Shown: positions 1 to 7,018, numbered from the stretch's first letter. The stretch: DNA of 9,794 nt from Candidatus Omnitrophota bacterium (GCA_023473405.1 JAMCZD010000014.1:1-9794), one strand, 5' to 3'. The notes: a model not told the origin generated them from the sequence alone. Program-made: numbers and translations.

Positions 1-2147
1 GTTCCGTGGGGATTGCGCGCCACCACATTCCATTCGTACCAAACGCCCGGCGTGAGCGAGCGCGTTTCCGCCTCCGCCAATATCAGCCGGTTGTTTGTCA
101 GGCCCGCGAGGTCTACAATGGGCTGGCCTGGGATAGCCGATCTCCATATCAGCAAACGATAATTGCCTACCGCGGGATTGGGAGCTTTCGGGCCGCTCCA
201 GCGGAAAAGCGCCAGTCCAGAGGGAATGGAAGCGCCATCATGCGGGATCTTGGTCACGATCCTGGGCGGTGGGCAATCCTCCGCTTTCAGCCAGGAGCAA
301 TACCGTGTTCCGGCCGCTCCCGCGGACGCGAAATCGCACAACCGTAGAGTCTTGCCGCCGGTGCATGGCGCTTGAATTTCAATCCAAGGTGATAACACCC
401 GATCCGTCGCACAATCGTTTGTGCCTGGGTGGAGCACGGTTGTCGCATTGGCCAGGCGCCCGAGGTCGACTGCCGGAATCTCCGCCTCGTCAAAATCATT
501 CCATCGCTGATCATAAGCCAGCAACAAGGGACCGCGATAGAGCGAGACCTTGCCGGCCGCCTCCTTGTCCCCGGGAACAAAACGAAGCGCCAAGTCCAGG
601 TCCATCGTTACGATGTCTCCTTTTTCCCAAACCCGATCCAGGGTCAAGTAACTTCCTGGTTGCGCCTTGTCCGCGCCCATTCCATTCAATGCCACCGAAA
701 CGGCCCCGGCCCAGGCAGGGATGCGGACCATGAGCTTGAACTTCCTGGACTCGGCCGGCGTGATTCGCCATTGGATTTGGCCAGTGCGCGGATAATCGCT
801 GTGGCACTCCAGCGAAACCGCGGTTCCGTTAGGCAGCCGGACTGTGAAAGAACCCGGCCCCAGGTAATTTACCACCAGTCCGTCGGGCGCGGCCATGACC
901 GCCCATTCGGATAACATGCCGAGGCTGCGCGGGCCATTGACCGAGCAGCAGTTCAATTCGGGCGTGCCGGCGCGGGCCTGGAAGACGATGGTATGGGCGG
1001 AGGCCTCGCGCGCGCCGTCCATCGGTGTGTTATAAGTCCACCATCGGCCGCTGGGATGTTGCGCCCCCGCGGCGGCGTTGTAGGCAGCCAACTCCAGGGC
1101 ATCCGCCACTCGAGGATCGCCGGCAAGCTCGAGCATATCGACACATAATGCCATCCAGGCCACCGTGCAGCAGGTCTCGATGGCTGTGGGGGCGTAAGGA
1201 TCCCCCGTGGCTTGTTCGCCGGAGGAAAATCCTCCGGTATTCCTTTGGTCCCAGCGCATGATGCTGCGCCAATGATGCTCGAACGCCTGGCGGTATTTGG
1301 CTGCGCCGGTAATCCGGTACAGCTCGAGCAAACCCTGCAAGTCAGGCAGACTTTCCCAGCGCGGGCGCGGTGTTTGGTAGAATTCCTTGCCGGCCAATCC
1401 CGTGCGCAAATAGTCGCCGGCCTTCTCCCAGTCCTTTTCAATCTCGCGAATCATGCGCAAATAACGCCGTTCGCCCGTGATTCGGTAAAGCCGGCCCAAG
1501 CTATGGATGCTGGCCATGTTCATTTCCGGCGACCCGGCGTCCAGAATCCGCCTCGGGGTCTCGAGGAAGGTGGCGCAAACCAGGTCGGCGATGCGTCGAG
1601 CCGAGGTCAGGCTGGCGTCGTCTCCATTCATCTCGTGCCACATCAGCAGCGCCATCATGCAGTGATAATGCCCCCATAGGTCCCAGTTCCCCAGCAGCCG
1701 GTTCGCCCGGGGAAATGGGCCCAGGTAACCGACTTCATCTTGCGCGGCGATAAGTTCTTTTATGGTGTGCCTCACAGTGGAGCTGAGTTCGGGTCTTTGG
1801 CTTAGGCGCAGGGTTTGGATGGCTGAAATCAGATACTTGCCCACAAATTCGCCCGCCCAGGGAACAAGATTCGGCGCCGGTTGGCGGTCCCGCATCCGGA
1901 ACATCTCCAGCATGCCTGGATTTGCCTCCGGGGCAATCAGGAGCCAGTGGTCTATATTGGCGCGGATACGCTCACCCAGGACACCTTCAAATTGGAAGTG
2001 AGCCTCGGGAATGGCTTGAAAGGCGAACATGATGTTGGCTGAAGATGCTTCAGCCGCCTTCAATTTCGATTCGGCGGGCGGATGAAACAACGCCATTAAG
2101 GCCATCAGTGCGGCTGCACCCGAAGATACGCGGCTGAGTTGAACCAT
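1..2147 (-). CDS. Secreted GH127-family (DUF1680) glycosidase, beta-L-arabinofuranosidase-like, 3' end beyond the window
   Basis: The minus-strand frame is open from the ATG at 2147 to the left edge (715 codons, no stop), so the C-terminus is missing. Residues 1-33 look like a signal peptide (hydrophobic AAALMALMALF). The DUF1680 fold is recognisable from about residue 45: PWAGEFVGKYL (96-106), NWDLWGHYH (154-162), then an alpha-barrel region to about 420. The active-site signature of GH127 is present: E324-T-C326 and the pair C400-C401, matching the Zn-binding Glu/Cys/Cys/Cys set of HypBA1, where the first Cys of the pair is the nucleophile. E311 in the GGFSSGE segment is the likely acid/base. 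A beta-sandwich region follows, then from about residue 628 a fibronectin-III-like module (LFRWSG, NYRLLIW, WYEWNVVARN). It probably releases L-arabinofuranose or a related sugar outside the cytoplasm; the exact substrate cannot be read from sequence. The gene lies 70 nt after the pseudopilin gene on the same strand and may share its transcript. Confidence 0.9.
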   Translation of the reverse strand, partial: MVQLSRVSSGAAALMALMALFHPPAESKLKAAEASSANIMFAFQAIPEAHFQFEGVLGERIRANIDHWLLIAPEANPGMLEMFRMRDRQPAPNLVPWAGEFVGKYLISAIQTLRLSQRPELSSTVRHTIKELIAAQDEVGYLGPFPRANRLLGNWDLWGHYHCMMALLMWHEMNGDDASLTSARRIADLVCATFLETPRRILDAGSPEMNMASIHSLGRLYRITGERRYLRMIREIEKDWEKAGDYLRTGLAGKEFYQTPRPRWESLPDLQGLLELYRITGAAKYRQAFEHHWRSIMRWDQRNTGGFSSGEQATGDPYAPTAIETCCTVAWMALCVDMLELAGDPRVADALELAAYNAAAGAQHPSGRWWTYNTPMDGAREASAHTIVFQARAGTPELNCCSVNGPRSLGMLSEWAVMAAPDGLVVNYLGPGSFTVRLPNGTAVSLECHSDYPRTGQIQWRITPAESRKFKLMVRIPAWAGAVSVALNGMGADKAQPGSYLTLDRVWEKGDIVTMDLDLALRFVPGDKEAAGKVSLYRGPLLLAYDQRWNDFDEAEIPAVDLGRLANATTVLHPGTNDCATDRVLSPWIEIQAPCTGGKTLRLCDFASAGAAGTRYCSWLKAEDCPPPRIVTKIPHDGASIPSGLALFRWSGPKAPNPAVGNYRLLIWRSAIPGQPIVDLAGLTNNRLILAEAETRSLTPGVWYEWNVVARNPHG

Positions 2148-2217
2148 GAACCCATCCTATCTCATATCCCATAGACAAATCAAGGCAGTGCCTTAAGCCA
2201 TGCCCCCAATTCCAAGT

Positions 2218-3006
2218 TCATGGCACCACCAGAATTTCCGGGCGCAGACGGCCTATCCATTGGTTGGGCAGCCGGGGATCGAGGGAACCGGTGGCAGGCT
2301 TTTCGAGGTCGGCGTGTCCGTCGCAAAAAGCGACGTTGGCCTTTTGTTGGTGGCGGAAATGGGTCGTGGCTTCATTAGTGCTGAGATAATAGAACTCCTC
2401 GAGCATGGGATGATCGGGAGAAGCGGGGGCCTGGAAAGTATTGACCTGGGCGGCATCGGCGAACAACGCGGTCGTTGACAGCCGGGTGATTCGGCTGATC
2501 TTGACCGCCGGCTGGCTCGGTACCGAGGAGAGGCAAAGGTTGTAGCCATAACCATAGGATGCACCGCTGGCCTTTAACTTGAACTGGGCGAAGCTGTAAT
2601 CGAGCGACGGGCAAACCTCGACTCCAAATGCCCCCAGGTAGGGAAATAGTATCCCTTGGCTCCGATCAAAGGCACGCTCACCCTCGATTCCACGCGCCAG
2701 CCAGCCGAACCAATATAGGTCGCCTCCATTGGTCGATCCGAGGCGATATGAGAACGCATTGCCGCTGTTGTCGTCCCAATACATCTGTGTTGCCAGACTG
2801 AGCTGGCGCAAGTTGCCCAGGCATTGGATGCGTTGGGCTGTCATCTTGCCTCGGCTCAATACCGGCAACAACAGGCCCGCAAGCAACGAAATCAGGGCGA
2901 AGACCACCAGCAGTTCAACCAGGGTAAAACAGGCGATCGAGCCTGAACCAGGCGAACTACGGACGCTCCGCGCGGATTCGATAGTAGCCCGGGTTGTATG
3001 GGGCAT
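2218..3006 (-). CDS. Pseudopilin-like protein: prepilin N-terminal methylation motif plus H-X9-DG motif
   Basis: The 262-residue product starts at ATG 3006; a TTG at 3018 is possible but less likely. After a charged leader of about 26 residues comes FTLVELLVVFALISLLAGLL, the class III prepilin signal with the conserved Glu at +5 and a single membrane helix. Near the C-terminus HQQKANVAFCDG fits exactly the H-X9-DG pattern seen in the large pseudopilin families of Planctomycetes and Verrucomicrobia. The middle (DDNSG, LFPYLG, CPSLDYSF, YGYGYN) matches their usual globular part. The expected location is the inner membrane facing the periplasm, as part of a type II secretion or type IV pilus-like fibre, or as a free-standing relative. 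One oddity: the residue before the cleavage point is Cys (codon TGT) rather than the usual Gly. The start lies inside the preceding gene (50-nt overlap) with no clear Shine-Dalgarno, which suggests translational coupling. Confidence 0.9.
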   Translation of the reverse strand: MPHTTRATIESARSVRSSPGSGSIACFTLVELLVVFALISLLAGLLLPVLSRGKMTAQRIQCLGNLRQLSLATQMYWDDNSGNAFSYRLGSTNGGDLYWFGWLARGIEGERAFDRSQGILFPYLGAFGVEVCPSLDYSFAQFKLKASGASYGYGYNLCLSSVPSQPAVKISRITRLSTTALFADAAQVNTFQAPASPDHPMLEEFYYLSTNEATTHFRHQQKANVAFCDGHADLEKPATGSLDPRLPNQWIGRLRPEILVVP

Positions 3007-3925
3007 TGGTATCAACAAGTGTCAATAGATGGTTGGTTGAAGAAGCATGTTCCACCAGCGGGGTCCAGGTGGCAAGATTGGTCGAGCCTTCCAAGATATA
3101 TAGCCAACCGCTCTTCCCGGCAAATTGCACCTGGCGGCAAGAATTGGTAACCGAGAGCGCCAGGTTCGATACCGGCGGGTCCGGAACAGTAACGATGAAA
3201 TTATCCACTTCACCCTTGGCGAATACGGACCCCGTGGCGCGGTCGTCGGTATAACTGCTCACGGCCAGGCTATCCACCCGGTAATCGGTAAAGGCGGTGC
3301 TGAGATGGACCGGGTTGATCGGGCCAATGGACTGGCCTTGGCGGGTGATTACGGTAGTCACGGTTTGTTCGCTTGCCAGGTAGATCATCTGAACGTGCAG
3401 CTTCTCGTCCAAAGGCAGTTCGACGATGGTGTAGTCCGTACTACCGCTGTAATTGAACATGCCGTTCGTCGATACCACCGCCGGCCATACCGTCGCCCCG
3501 TATCCCGAGTCCGGAAAATAATCGAACTCAGCCAAATTAGGCGAGCCGGTGCCGGTGCCGCGGCGGAAATCGCCGCGAAAGGCGTCTTGATGATTCATAA
3601 AACCGATAGCCAATTCGAAGGCATACGGTTTGCCCGGAGTCAACCCAACAGTAACCTGGCGCAGGACCAGGTCGAACTCGAGTTTGAAGTCATCCTCTTT
3701 AGCCAGAACCGTTCCCAGCGGATGATAGAAATAACTGTTGGCCCGCGACGAATCCCACGTCACTTCCAGGTATTCGTTGGTTACGTTCCACTGGAACAGC
3801 GATGGATCGCCAAATACCCGCCAACCATCCATGGCTGGGTCGTGCGCAAAATCCTGCTGGATCGTAGTTGCGCCGATGCTTGTGGCGATGCATGCCCCGA
3901 AAATCAAGTAGTAAAAAAGGCGCAT
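2957..3925 (-). CDS. Secreted concanavalin-like protein of unknown function with C-terminal 'LExSTNLxxW' module
   Basis: The 322-residue product has its start set at ATG 3925 because this places a signal peptide (MRLFYYLIFGACIATSIGA) at the N-terminus and leaves a 26-nt gap after the upstream gene. An ATG at 4000 would overlap that gene and put a non-secretory stretch in front. Residues 20-250 are rich in beta-strand patterns (QDFAHDP, DGWRVFGDPSLFQWN, EYLEVTWDSSRANSYF, NLAEFDYFPDSGYG) resembling LamG/concanavalin-type jelly-roll proteins common in Verrucomicrobia. Residues 274-318 (WLYILEGSTNLATWTPL ... GYYRIRA) form a short C-terminal module often found at the end of secreted proteins in this phylum. 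No catalytic motif is visible, so a ligand-binding or structural role outside the cytoplasm is inferred. It sits between the PEP-CTERM and pseudopilin genes, downstream of the cobalamin riboswitch. Confidence 0.87.
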   Translation of the reverse strand: MRLFYYLIFGACIATSIGATTIQQDFAHDPAMDGWRVFGDPSLFQWNVTNEYLEVTWDSSRANSYFYHPLGTVLAKEDDFKLEFDLVLRQVTVGLTPGKPYAFELAIGFMNHQDAFRGDFRRGTGTGSPNLAEFDYFPDSGYGATVWPAVVSTNGMFNYSGSTDYTIVELPLDEKLHVQMIYLASEQTVTTVITRQGQSIGPINPVHLSTAFTDYRVDSLAVSSYTDDRATGSVFAKGEVDNFIVTVPDPPVSNLALSVTNSCRQVQFAGKSGWLYILEGSTNLATWTPLVEHASSTNHLLTLVDTNAPYNPGYYRIRAERP

Positions 3926-3951
3926 GGAGTCGAATATCGAGGTTTCAATCT

Positions 3952-4827
3952 TCAATGGGCAACCGCCTTGTTCCTGGCCGCCGACCGGAGTCCAAGCCAC
4001 GGCCAGAACAACGCAGTCCCGACCAGGCCCAGTAGAGTGACGCTGGGTTCGGGCACAGCGGCTACGGCCGCAAAACCGTCAATCTCCGCATGACCAGTCA
4101 GCACATCCACGCGCGCATACTGAATGCGGGACAAGTCAACGCTGTTTCCTTGAGCATCCTGCGCCCAGGCAAGATCGTAGCCTGCGCCGCCGGCGGAGCC
4201 GGCATACAGCGCGCGAATCGCAGCCAGGTTGCTGCCTGAAAAATCGGACTGGCCCAAGGCAGGATTCACGGGCATTGTGAAGTCGCCATTCCCATCGGTT
4301 GGGTAATTGCCATCAACGGCCGGGGCGAAAGCCGGGTTCAAGGAATAATACGTTATGTTGTCCTCGCTCACCGATACCCGGCTGGCGCCGTTCAGGTTTC
4401 CCAGGAGCGAACCGTCCGTGACCCCTCCGCCGGTGTAATCCCCGTTCGTGATCAGGAATCCGGCGCTCCCGAAAATGATAAAGTCCAATCCGTAAGGGTG
4501 GATTGGATCGTTATAAATGGGGGTATTGAACTGCACCGTTAGGGAACCGCCCTCGCCCAGCGATACCAATTGATCCCGCAGGTAAGGCGGACTAAATGGG
4601 TCCACCGGAAAGGTGCCGCCAAATACGGGAGTCGGGTCCACCGTTTGGCGGGAGGGTTGGCCCAGGGCGGCAGCCGCGTTGGTGTAACCCAGATCGGTTC
4701 CGTACTCCTTTGTATAGCCGGTTCCCGGCTGATAGGCCACCACCTGGTCGGCAAACGGCGTGGCACGTCCAATTACCATGCCGGACAAACCGGCCAACGC
4801 CAGCACTAAAATCTCAACCTTACACAT
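3952..4827 (-). CDS. PEP-CTERM exosortase-sorted surface protein, first gene after the cobalamin riboswitch
   Basis: The 291-residue product begins with a short signal peptide (MCKVEILVLALAGLSGMVIGRA) and ends with a complete PEP-CTERM sorting signal: VPEP at 258-261, a hydrophobic helix at about 263-280 and a basic tail (RSAARNK). The protein should therefore be processed by an exosortase and shown at the cell surface or released. The body has the pattern of a 'cell surface protein' family: LVSLGEGGSLTVQFNTPI (88-104), GLDFIIFGSAGF (113-124), SRVSVSEDNITYYSL (149-163), GYDLAWAQDAQGNSVDLSRIQYARV (216-240) and EIDGFAAV (248-255). It reads as a beta-sandwich, probably ligand binding, with no visible catalytic residues. 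It is the first gene of the minus-strand operon, about 400 nt downstream of the riboswitch B12 box, so its ligand or job may be linked to cobalamin. That link is inferred from position only. The Shine-Dalgarno is weak (GAAAGA, about 10 nt before the ATG). Confidence 0.9.
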   Translation of the reverse strand: MCKVEILVLALAGLSGMVIGRATPFADQVVAYQPGTGYTKEYGTDLGYTNAAAALGQPSRQTVDPTPVFGGTFPVDPFSPPYLRDQLVSLGEGGSLTVQFNTPIYNDPIHPYGLDFIIFGSAGFLITNGDYTGGGVTDGSLLGNLNGASRVSVSEDNITYYSLNPAFAPAVDGNYPTDGNGDFTMPVNPALGQSDFSGSNLAAIRALYAGSAGGAGYDLAWAQDAQGNSVDLSRIQYARVDVLTGHAEIDGFAAVAAVPEPSVTLLGLVGTALFWPWLGLRSAARNKAVAH

Positions 4828-4937
4828 CGTCTTGATCTTTCAATTCGGACAGCGATTCAATCGCCGCCCAGGTTAACTTTGAGAGACCAGCGTCGAGTCC
4901 GAGGTTTTTTATAAACCTTCATCAATCTGCAGCGTGG

Positions 4938-4956
4938 GGCGGACCTCCGGTCTGCC
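4938..4956. repeat. REP-like palindrome, copy 1
   Basis: GGCGGAC and GTCTGCC (one mismatch) flank the 5-nt loop CTCCG. It is nearly identical to the element at 5025-5043 (two differences in 19 nt when that one is read on the other strand). It lies in the untranslated leader of the PEP-CTERM gene. Confidence 0.6.
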
Positions 4957-4963
4957 GGTTAAA

Positions 4964-4978
4964 CGGGCCTCCGGCCCG
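4964..4978. repeat. REP-like palindrome, short copy (6-bp arms)
   Basis: CGGGCC and GGCCCG are perfect inverted arms around TCC, 7 nt from the previous palindrome. The central CCTCCGG is shared with it, so the pair may be one compound element. Confidence 0.5.
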
Positions 4979-5024
4979 AGATTGCGACGCTCCCGAGAAC
5001 GTGGCGCCAGCGGTTCCGTGACCC

Positions 5025-5043
5025 GGCAGACATCCGGTCTGCC
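5025..5043. repeat. REP-like palindrome, copy 2 (perfect 7-bp arms)
   Basis: GGCAGAC and GTCTGCC are perfect arms around ATCCG, with a possible outer extension GTGA/TCAC (5018-5021 and 5044-5047). It lies between the riboswitch terminator and the PEP-CTERM gene. There is no T-run, so it is not a terminator by itself. In RNA it would form a stable hairpin. Confidence 0.65.
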
Positions 5044-5070
5044 TCACGCCTGAACAGTTACGATTCCGGA

Positions 5071-5112
5071 AAATAAAAAACCTTCAGACTCCGACAAAAC
5101 GGCGAATGAAGG
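5071..5112 (-). terminator. Rho-independent terminator, probable expression platform of the cobalamin riboswitch
   Basis: Read on the minus strand, CCUUCA (5112-5107) pairs with UGAAGG (5086-5081), with an inner CCG/CGG pairing and a UUUUGU loop. The stem is followed directly by UUUUUUAUUUU (5080-5070). It lies about 110 nt downstream of the B12 box and about 240 nt before the PEP-CTERM start, where a riboswitch-controlled terminator would be expected. A small competing hairpin, GAAUG-CCUU-CAUUC (5117-5104), uses the same CCUUCA bases and could act as an antiterminator. Confidence 0.8.
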
Positions 5113-5221
5113 CATTCAACGAGTTCCCCGAACACTCTTCGGTGGACTGGTCTCATCCTTCTCTTTGACGGAGAAGTGGTTCGCTGGGGTTTCTGTGCCC
5201 AACTCACCCGACGAGCGCAAC

Positions 5222-5360
5222 CAAACCGGTCTCCTGACTCCGGGCATCGAACCTCACTCCCTCCTTCCCGGCCTTCTCACGGCTAGTGGTTGTGGGAGCT
5301 TGTAACCCGTTACAGTGGCGCAACCGTCCTCGATTTTCACGAGGTTCCCTGGTGTTTGAT
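5222..5360 (-). promoter_or_regulatory. Cobalamin (adenosylcobalamin-type) riboswitch aptamer
   Basis: The minus-strand RNA carries the conserved elements in the right order and spacing. GGGAA (5349-5345) comes first, then a hairpin with CCUCG/CGAGG arms around the GUGAAAAU-type segment (5344-5328). The core GCCACUGUAAC follows (5319-5309), then a variable arm, and finally the B12 box GGAGTCAGGAGACCGG (5241-5226), matching the consensus AGYCMGRAGACC. CAAAC (about 5357-5353) and GUUUG (about 5227-5223) can close the structure; outer boundaries are approximate. Riboswitches of this class usually switch genes off when cobalamin is bound, and the downstream terminator fits that. The first gene in this orientation is the PEP-CTERM gene at 4827. 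The divergent fucosidase gene is on the other strand and would not be controlled. Confidence 0.93.
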
Positions 5361-5498
5361 TGCCTGCTGCCGCGGCTCATAACCGCGACCCATTCAAAGA
5401 ACAGACAACCATCTTGGACCTGTTTGATGCCTTGCCAAGAAAATAATTTCAGTTGAGTCAAACCGCGTTATCGCGTTGAATTGGACGGCTGATTAAAT
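5361..5498. other. Divergent intergenic stretch between riboswitch and fucosidase gene
   Basis: This stretch must hold the promoter of the riboswitch transcript (minus) and probably that of the fucosidase gene (plus). A TTGACT hexamer reads on the minus strand at 5461-5456 with an A/T-rich run after it, but no convincing -10 sits at normal spacing. A CGCG-TTAT-CGCG mini-palindrome lies at 5464-5475. No gene is seen here. Confidence 0.3.
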
Positions 5499-6854
5499 AT
5501 GAAAACCACCATTTTGCTTTCCTTAATGGTTGCCCTGATTGGGGCTACCCCGATTGCCAATGCCGAAACCGCTGCCGAACACGATGCGCGCATGGCCTGG
5601 TTCCGCGAGGCTCGATTCGGCCTGTTCATCCACTGGGGCGTCTATTCCGTGCCGGCCGGCGAATGGCAAGGCAAAACCAATTACGCCGAATGGTTCATGG
5701 AAGAAACCCACATGCCGGTCTCACAGTATGAGCGGTTCGCCAAGGAATTCAATCCGGTCAAATTCAACGCCCGCCAATGGGTCCGCCTCGCTAAAAACGC
5801 CGGCGTGCGCTATATCGTCATTACCAGCAAACACCACGACGGCTTTGGCATGTTCCGTTCCGGTTTGACTGATTGGTGCATCAAATCCACCCCTTTCCAG
5901 CGGGACCCGATGAAGGAACTGGCAGCCGCATGCCAGCAAGCGGGCCTGAAATTCTGCTTCTACTATTCCATCATGGATTGGCACCACCCGGACTGGGCGC
6001 AACGCCGCCCCTGGAATGACCTGGCCACCGGTGAACCGAATATGGACCGCTACGTCTCTTATATGAAAGGCCAACTCAAGGAACTCTTAACCGGTTATGG
6101 CCCCATCGGGATTCTTTGGTTTGACGGGGAATGGGAAAAACCCTGGACCCATGAGCGCGGTGTCGACCTCTACAACTACGTCCGGAGCCTCCAACCCAAC
6201 ATCATCATCAATAATCGCGTCGGCAAGGCCCGCTCCGGCATGGCCGGCATGGACCAAGGCAAAGAACGCGTGGGCGATTACGGCACCCCCGAACAGGAAA
6301 TCCCACCCACCGGCTTTGGTCCTGGCGTGGATTGGGAATCGTGCATGACCATGAACAATCATTGGGGCTACAACAAACACGACCAGAATTGGAAATCGAC
6401 CCAAACCCTCATTCGCAACCTGATTGATTGCGCCAGCAAGGGCGGCAATTACCTGCTCAATGTCGGCCCCACCTCGGAGGGCCTGTTCCCCGGCCCGAGC
6501 ATCCGCCGCCTGGTTGAAATTGGCGCCTGGATGAGGATCAATCACGAGGCCATTTATGGAACCCAGGCCAGCCCATTCAAAAAACTCGACTGGGGCCGCT
6601 GCACTCAGAAGACCGGCGACAACGGTGTCACCCTTTATCTCCACGTGTTTAGCTGGCCGGCTGATGGCAAACTGCTCGTGCCCGGCTTGAAAAACAAGAT
6701 CGACGAGGCTTATCTGCTGGCTGATTCGAGCCACAAAGGATTGACCGCCGAAAATGGTCCCGATGGAGTTCTAATAGCCGTTCCCACGACCGCCCCGGAC
6801 CCGAACTCATCAACCGTTGTGGTGAAAATCAAAGACAAGCCCGAGGTCGAGTAA
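5499..6854 (+). CDS. Secreted GH29 alpha-L-fucosidase
   Basis: The 451-residue product starts with a clear signal peptide (MKTTILLSLMVALIGATPIANA, likely cut after ANA at 22), so it acts in the periplasm or outside. The GH29 barrel follows at once: RFGLFIHWGVYSVPAGEW (39-56), the fucose-binding KHHDGF (111-116), YYSIMDWHHPDW (155-166) and GPIGILWFDGEW (201-212), where D209 is the catalytic nucleophile of the family. DWESCMTMNNHWGY (278-291) contains E280, the probable acid/base. GGNYLLNVGPTSEG (315-328) is the usual end of the barrel, and the last 90 or so residues form the small C-terminal beta domain. Length is normal for a compact GH29. It hydrolyses alpha-L-fucosides by a retaining mechanism; linkage preference cannot be read. 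The gene stands alone on the plus strand, divergent from the B12-riboswitch operon. The Shine-Dalgarno is weak (GGA, about 12 nt upstream). Confidence 0.96.
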   Translation: MKTTILLSLMVALIGATPIANAETAAEHDARMAWFREARFGLFIHWGVYSVPAGEWQGKTNYAEWFMEETHMPVSQYERFAKEFNPVKFNARQWVRLAKNAGVRYIVITSKHHDGFGMFRSGLTDWCIKSTPFQRDPMKELAAACQQAGLKFCFYYSIMDWHHPDWAQRRPWNDLATGEPNMDRYVSYMKGQLKELLTGYGPIGILWFDGEWEKPWTHERGVDLYNYVRSLQPNIIINNRVGKARSGMAGMDQGKERVGDYGTPEQEIPPTGFGPGVDWESCMTMNNHWGYNKHDQNWKSTQTLIRNLIDCASKGGNYLLNVGPTSEGLFPGPSIRRLVEIGAWMRINHEAIYGTQASPFKKLDWGRCTQKTGDNGVTLYLHVFSWPADGKLLVPGLKNKIDEAYLLADSSHKGLTAENGPDGVLIAVPTTAPDPNSSTVVVKIKDKPEVE

Positions 6855-7018
6855 AGCATTACAGCAGGACAGCTCGACGGCCGGCCTTGCGCGCCTCCAT
6901 CAGTTCGGCTTCGAACCAATGCGGCCATCGCCTCCATTCCTCAGATATGCCGCTCACGATCCCACGCGCCGTCTGCTGGCAGAAGAAGCAGTCTTGACCG
7001 CCGTTCCCCGGCGATGCT

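Noticed and set aside
269..914. Open plus-strand frames of 150-160 codons opposite the GH127 gene
   Set aside because: They read as Arg/Pro/Gly-rich translations with no domain pattern, and the opposite strand carries an uninterrupted, motif-rich GH127 frame over the whole stretch.
953..1441. Minus-strand frame of 162 codons inside GH127
   Set aside because: It is an alternative frame of the same strand; the GH127 frame here contains the conserved ETC and CC active-site residues.
3125..4093. Long plus-strand frame (322 codons) opposite the concanavalin-like gene
   Set aside because: No signal peptide, no recognisable motif, and it spans the junction of two well-supported minus-strand genes. 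It is a GC-driven antisense frame.
5204..5461. Minus-strand frame of 85 codons over the riboswitch
   Set aside because: Its translation is shapeless and covers the conserved RNA elements exactly; the signal here is structural RNA.
6087..6734. Minus-strand frame of 215 codons opposite the fucosidase
   Set aside because: Fully contained in the GH29 gene, whose frame shows all family motifs.
6846..6878. GTCGAG/CTCGAC inverted pair at the end of the fucosidase gene as a terminator
   Set aside because: The arms are 21 nt apart, the pair begins inside the coding region and no T-run follows.
6855..7018. Possible small gene downstream of DUF2007 on the minus strand (translation with CFFC and many Trp)
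   Set aside because: It has no start codon with a ribosome site and no recognisable family; it is an extension of a shifted frame under the DUF2007 gene. I see nothing firm in this gap.
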